Shown here piece after piece: positions 39,501 to 42,957 of a stretch of 42,957 nucleotides of DNA. Position numbers and translations under genes: made by a program. This DNA is from Pseudomonadota bacterium (lineage in GTDB: Bacteria; Pseudomonadota; Gammaproteobacteria; Xanthomonadales; Rhodanobacteraceae): positions 1 through 42,957 of the forward strand of contig JAJXWU010000232.1 in the NCBI GenBank assembly GCA_021781425.1, in the 5' to 3' direction. The first letter of the stretch is position 1. Each line of letters starts with the position of its first letter. Below the pieces are notes generated by a model. It saw only the letters and a program-made list of their open reading frames with translations, was not told the DNA's origin and ran no database searches.

Positions 39501-40048
39501 AAGCCGCCAAAGTTCCGGGCTCGAGCGCCCTCGCTGAAGCCGTGGCGCGCTATGCGTTCAAGCTGATGGCCTACAAGGACGAATACGAAGTCGCACGCCT
39601 GTACACCGCGGGCGATTTCGAAAAGCGCATCCGTGAACAGTTCGACGGCGATTTCAAACTGCATTTCCACCTGGCACCGCCGCTGCTCGCGCGTCGCGAT
39701 TCGGAGGGAAAACTGCGCAAGGGCGAATACGGCGGGTGGGTGTTTGCTGCGTTCCGGCTACTGGCAAAACTGCGTGGACTGCGTGGCAGTGCGTTCGATA
39801 TTTTCGGCTACACGGCCGAGCGCAAGCATGAGCGCGCGCTGATCGGCGAATACTTCACCACCGTCGATGAGTTGCTGGCGAAACTGGATCGCGACAATCT
39901 CGGATTGGCAGTTGATATCGCCAGCGTGCCCGAACACATCCGCGGCTACGGCCACATCAAGCACGCGCATCTGGACAAGGCGCGGACGCGTCGTGAACAA
40001 TTGCTTGGCGCTTGGCGCAATCCTCAGGGCGCGCGGGTTGCGGCATAA
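36545..40048 (+). CDS. Fused indolepyruvate ferredoxin oxidoreductase family protein
   Basis: 1167-aa ORF from MSVPAAKIDFDYTLEHKYTRERGRVYLSG; GYRGSPLGGFD; YCSGCPHNTSTNVPEDSRALGGIGCHYM; GGEGATWCGQAPFT; FeS cysteines CEGCGDCGKESFC; GIGGTGVVTIGALIGMAAH. Confidence 0.95.
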   Translation: MSVPAAKIDFDYTLEHKYTRERGRVYLSGVQALVRLPLMQQMRDRAAGLTTAGFISGYRGSPLGGFDLELWKAKKHLAAASIEFQPGLNEDLGATMVWGTQQANLFPGARYDGVFSMWYGKGPGVDRCGDVFKHGNAAGTSKNGGVLALAADDHACRSSTLPHGSELEFVSAMMPILNPAGVQDILDMGLLGWAMSRFTGRWVGFKTIAETVESSASVNVNPHQLDIVLPQDFELPPGGLNIRWPDPPLDQEMRLHQYAVKAACAFARANKLDRVVLDSPQARLGIVTTGKSYLDVLQALEYLGINERDAREIGIRVYKVGMTWPLEPIGIREFARGLEDIIVVEEKRSFLESQMKEYMFNWDVRPHIVGKYDEDGNWILPSTNELTPAMIALVVAKRLSRFFSSEAMTARVAWIAAKEHELTLPRANFPRVPHYCSGCPHNTSTNVPEDSRALGGIGCHYMVTWMDRRTDTFTQMGGEGATWCGQAPFTATKHVFQNLGDGTYFHSGSLAIRQAVAAGVNITYKILYNDAVAMTGGQPVDGKLSVPAIAHQVRSEGVATIVVMGDDIEKWSDAAIFPADVEFIHRDELDAVQKRLREVEGVSVLIYDQTCATEKRRRRKRGKMADPNKRVFINSLVCEGCGDCGKESFCVSVLPKETEYGRKREIDQSSCNKDFSCVKGFCPSFVTVHGGGLKKRKPGGSKVDFSTIPQAQFASDLSKPWNILVTGIGGTGVVTIGALIGMAAHLEGKGSTVLDQTGLAQKGGAVTCHLRIAKSPADIHAVRIAAGEADAVLGCDMVVVNDYWSLSKIRAGRSRVVLNSYEAMPGSFTMKPDMQFPANGIVDAVKTALGGALPDIVDATDFAVKLLGDSIGANLFMLGYAWQKGWVPLSLEALMRAVELNGAAVEMNKTAFNWGRMAAHDIARVRDAAGGVMEKNADTIMPLDDSRLSTTLDERVARRIIFLTDYQNAAYAAKYKALVDKARSTEAAKVPGSSALAEAVARYAFKLMAYKDEYEVARLYTAGDFEKRIREQFDGDFKLHFHLAPPLLARRDSEGKLRKGEYGGWVFAAFRLLAKLRGLRGSAFDIFGYTAERKHERALIGEYFTTVDELLAKLDRDNLGLAVDIASVPEHIRGYGHIKHAHLDKARTRREQLLGAWRNPQGARVAA

Positions 40049-40173
40049 GTGCGATGCGCTTTCCGGCAAGTTTCGATGCGCCCTCGGGCAAAACATCCGA
40101 CATAACGGAAGGTACGGGTGCGGCTACGCTGCTATCCCGGTTCGACGACCACCCTTCCGGTACGGGCATCGCG

Positions 40174-41637
40174 ATGTCACGCCATGCGTTCACGCCGCGC
40201 ATGGTGCCGTGCCCGTGCGGGAGCGGGAAGCGTTTCAAGCATTGCTGCGGATTGCTCAAGCGTGCGTATCGCGGCACCAGCGGTAGTTTCGAGACTTCCG
40301 CGGACGCGCAGATTCAGCGGCTCAACAGCGCCATCGAGCATATGCGGCGCGGCGAGGGGTCGAAAGCGGAGGCGGTGTTGAGACCGCTGCGTGCCGGTGC
40401 GGTCGCCGCGAGCGAGATTGCGCTGGTCGCCGGCGAGATTTGCGTCGATCTGCATCTGTTGACCGAGGCCACGGCGTTTCTGGACCGCGCCCTTGTGCTG
40501 GATCCGGAAAATCCGCAGATTCGAATCGCGCGTGGGGAGTGCCACCGGCTCGTCGGGCGAACGCAAGCGTGGCGCAGTGCAGCCGACGGATTGCGCGAAC
40601 AACTCGAGCGTCTGCAACGGCGTGCGCTGGTGCGGCAGCGGCCGCCCGGTTCCAGCAGTCATGTGCATATCGTGTGCAAGCTCGACACCATCGGCGGCAC
40701 GGAGCGGCGCGCATTGAATCTCTACCGCTGCCTGTCGTGCCATGTGCCGGTCACGCTGTGGTCCACCGTACCGGTCGCAGCGGAGGCCGCGGCCGAGGCG
40801 CCGGTGCGGCTGATCAGCGCCGACGCCGTTCCCGATGGCGGCACGCTGGCGTTGATCGGAACCTACTTTGAATGCGCCGGCTGGCTGGAGTCCTCGGCGT
40901 TCGACCGCGTCGCGATCTGCCACAACCTCGCCGAACAGCACGCCAATCTGGGACGATTACTGGCTCGTCTGGAAGCCAGCGACTCGCGACCGCGCGTCGA
41001 TCTGGTCTTTCCATCGCGCTTTTTCCACGCCCTGACCGGCTTGCCCGGCACGGTGGAGTATTCGCCGGTCGATACGGAAGCGTTTCGTCGGCGTCGCCCG
41101 CGGCCGGATTCGCACCAGCAATTGCGCGTGGGCCGGCACGGGCGCGCCTATCCCTACAAGTTCCACCCCAACGACCCGGCGTTTTTCCGCGGTCTGCTCG
41201 CGCGCGGATACAGCGTGCGCATTCTTGGCGGCGGCATCATCGCCTCGGCGTTCGCGGACGCAGTACCGATGCCGGATCTGCTCGACGTCGGCACGCTCGG
41301 CGCAGCGGAATTTCTCGAGACCCTGGACGTGTTCGTTTACCGCAAGCACCCGCAATGGATCGAAACCGGCGGCACGGTGATTCTCGAGGCGATGGCGATG
41401 GCGTTGCCGGTCGTCGTTTTCGCCGAAGGCTGCGGCTACGCTGAACTCGTGATCGACGGCGTCAACGGTTTCCTGGTACACGATGAAGCGCAGGCCGATG
41501 CCTGCATTGACCGTCTGCGCGACAATTCCGCCCTGCGCGCACGCATCGGCCACGCCGCGCGCGCGAGCATCGTGGATCTGATGCGGCGCCAGGAAGCGGA
41601 CATCGTCCGCTTCTATCTGGATCGGGTCGCGGGGTAA
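40174..41637 (+). CDS. SEC-C motif + TPR-like + GT4-like glycosyltransferase fusion
   Basis: N-terminal MVPCPCGSGKRFKHCCG SEC-C zinc motif; TPR-like ATAFLDRALVLDPENPQIRIARGECHRLVG; C-terminal ETGGTVILEAMAMALPVVVFAEGCGYAELVIDGVNGFLV glycosyltransferase signature. Confidence 0.85.
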   Translation: MSRHAFTPRMVPCPCGSGKRFKHCCGLLKRAYRGTSGSFETSADAQIQRLNSAIEHMRRGEGSKAEAVLRPLRAGAVAASEIALVAGEICVDLHLLTEATAFLDRALVLDPENPQIRIARGECHRLVGRTQAWRSAADGLREQLERLQRRALVRQRPPGSSSHVHIVCKLDTIGGTERRALNLYRCLSCHVPVTLWSTVPVAAEAAAEAPVRLISADAVPDGGTLALIGTYFECAGWLESSAFDRVAICHNLAEQHANLGRLLARLEASDSRPRVDLVFPSRFFHALTGLPGTVEYSPVDTEAFRRRRPRPDSHQQLRVGRHGRAYPYKFHPNDPAFFRGLLARGYSVRILGGGIIASAFADAVPMPDLLDVGTLGAAEFLETLDVFVYRKHPQWIETGGTVILEAMAMALPVVVFAEGCGYAELVIDGVNGFLVHDEAQADACIDRLRDNSALRARIGHAARASIVDLMRRQEADIVRFYLDRVAG

Positions 41638-41651
41638 CGCGCGGTTGCGCC

Positions 41652-42957
41652 TCAGCGCAAGCCGAACAGCTTCATCGCATCCGCGCGCAATTCCTTCTGA
41701 CTGTCCGGCCGCGCGTAGAACATGTGGCCGCCTGCATACTCCCTGACCTGCACGCGGTCGCCCATCGCCGGCATCTGGTCGACAATCAGCACCGAGGCCA
41801 TGAACGGGCAGGACAGATCGTCCCAGCCGTGCGCGATCAGCACGCGCAAGCCGGGATCGTTTGCCACCGCCTCGCGCAACTGCTTCACCGAGCCCTGCTG
41901 CGCATCGTTGTCCTCGTGCCACATCCGGTTCACCGCGTAGCTGAGCGCGTTGTAGCGCGCGTCGATCTTCCAGCCGACGACGCGGGTGACGAAATCGACC
42001 ATCGCCGTGGTGGTCGGCGCGATGATGCCGTTGAGGATGGGATCGCCGGTCATCTGGTGCGGCGCAAACGGAAACGGATCCCAGGCGGTGACGTTGGAAT
42101 CGTAGCGGCTGCCGAGCTTGCCTTCGGCGCGGTAGATCTCGCGCAAATAAGCCTGGGTCTCGATGCGACCGCCGGAACGCTTCACGAACACGGGATCCAG
42201 GCCCGTGAGTTCCGTGACCTTGGCGATCATCGCGTCGGTCGCGGCAGGGTCGCTGCGACCCTGCATCAGGGTTTGCGCATATGTCGTGCGCGTGTAGTCG
42301 ACGATCGGTGCCATCGCCGCGGCGCTGAGCTTGTGCTGGCGTTCGAGATTGGCCGCGGCGATCGAGGGCAGGGTCAGCATCCACGGCAGCGGCGAGACAT
42401 TGCCGTCGGCGGAGGCGGCAGGATCGAGATACGGCGAGAGCAACGCCACGCCGTTCATCGCCACGCCGAGCTGGGTTTGCAGATACTCGGTGATGCGCGG
42501 ACCGCGAAAACCGCCGTAACTTTCGCCGACCAGGTACTTGCGCGATTGCAGGCGATCGTTCTTCACCAGCCAGTCGTAGATGATGCGCGACAGATAATGG
42601 ATGTCGCTGTTGGTGCTGTAGAAATCCGTGGTGGTCTGCTTGTTGTCCACGAGAGAGCGGCTGAAGCCGGTGCCGACCGGATCGATGAAGACGAGGTCGG
42701 TGAAACCCAGCCAGGTGCCGGGATTGTCGTGCAACGTGGCCGGATCGGAAGGGTTGTCGCCTTCCTCGCCGAAGCGCACTTTCTTCGGGCCGATCGCGCC
42801 GAAGTTCAGATACACGGACGAGGCGCCGGGGCCGCCATTCAGCGCGAACGTGACCGGACGATCCCTGCCATCCATCGTGTAGGCCGTGAACACGACCTCG
42901 GCGATCTTCTTGCCCTTGCCGTCGCGCACCGGCAACGAGCCGACCGTGGCGGTGTAA
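41652..42957 (-). CDS. Serine carboxypeptidase-like (peptidase S10), N-terminus truncated by window edge
   Basis: FALNGGPGASSVYLNFGAIGPKKVRF; LVGESYGGFRGPRI; VLIAHGWDDLSCPF; AGGHMFYARPDSQKELRADAMKLF. Frame stays open to the end of the window (TTG at 42935 is unlikely to be the start). Confidence 0.92.
   Translation of the reverse strand, partial: YTATVGSLPVRDGKGKKIAEVVFTAYTMDGRDRPVTFALNGGPGASSVYLNFGAIGPKKVRFGEEGDNPSDPATLHDNPGTWLGFTDLVFIDPVGTGFSRSLVDNKQTTTDFYSTNSDIHYLSRIIYDWLVKNDRLQSRKYLVGESYGGFRGPRITEYLQTQLGVAMNGVALLSPYLDPAASADGNVSPLPWMLTLPSIAAANLERQHKLSAAAMAPIVDYTRTTYAQTLMQGRSDPAATDAMIAKVTELTGLDPVFVKRSGGRIETQAYLREIYRAEGKLGSRYDSNVTAWDPFPFAPHQMTGDPILNGIIAPTTTAMVDFVTRVVGWKIDARYNALSYAVNRMWHEDNDAQQGSVKQLREAVANDPGLRVLIAHGWDDLSCPFMASVLIVDQMPAMGDRVQVREYAGGHMFYARPDSQKELRADAMKLFGLR

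Noticed and set aside
40957-42384. 475-aa minus-strand ORF across the glycosyltransferase and S10 genes
   Set aside because: Crosses two well-supported genes in other frames; no recognisable family.

Overview
Window of about 43 kb from a GC-rich proteobacterial chromosome. Gene content and order (glnB-ubiK-comM, hrpB, yadGH, RluE, fused indolepyruvate ferredoxin oxidoreductase) suggest Xanthomonadales, possibly Rhodanobacteraceae; this is inference, not a search result. About 31 protein-coding genes are supported. I saw no rRNA, tRNA, CRISPR array, transposase or phage gene. Most genes look like housekeeping or common accessory genes. The points most worth a second look are: (1) an orphan MotA/MotB-like stator pair whose MotB-like partner has a coiled coil of roughly 180 aa before its OmpA domain; (2) a SAM-methyltransferase fold carrying a lipoprotein signal; (3) a membrane-protein/XRE-regulator pair preceded by a perfect 18-bp palindrome plus a degenerate second copy over the -35; (4) two unrelated secreted proteins ending in the same DRI[F/Y]xxG[F/L] C-terminal motif; (5) a signalling island at 18.2-26.9 kb with two histidine kinases, a truncated receiver remnant, a REC-GAF-GGDEF-EAL-REC protein, and a FixJ-type regulator next to a secreted beta-propeller; (6) a SEC-C/TPR-like/glycosyltransferase fusion; (7) several hairpin elements, one of which appears to combine a terminator with the rluE ribosome-binding site. 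No complete novel system is proven from sequence alone.
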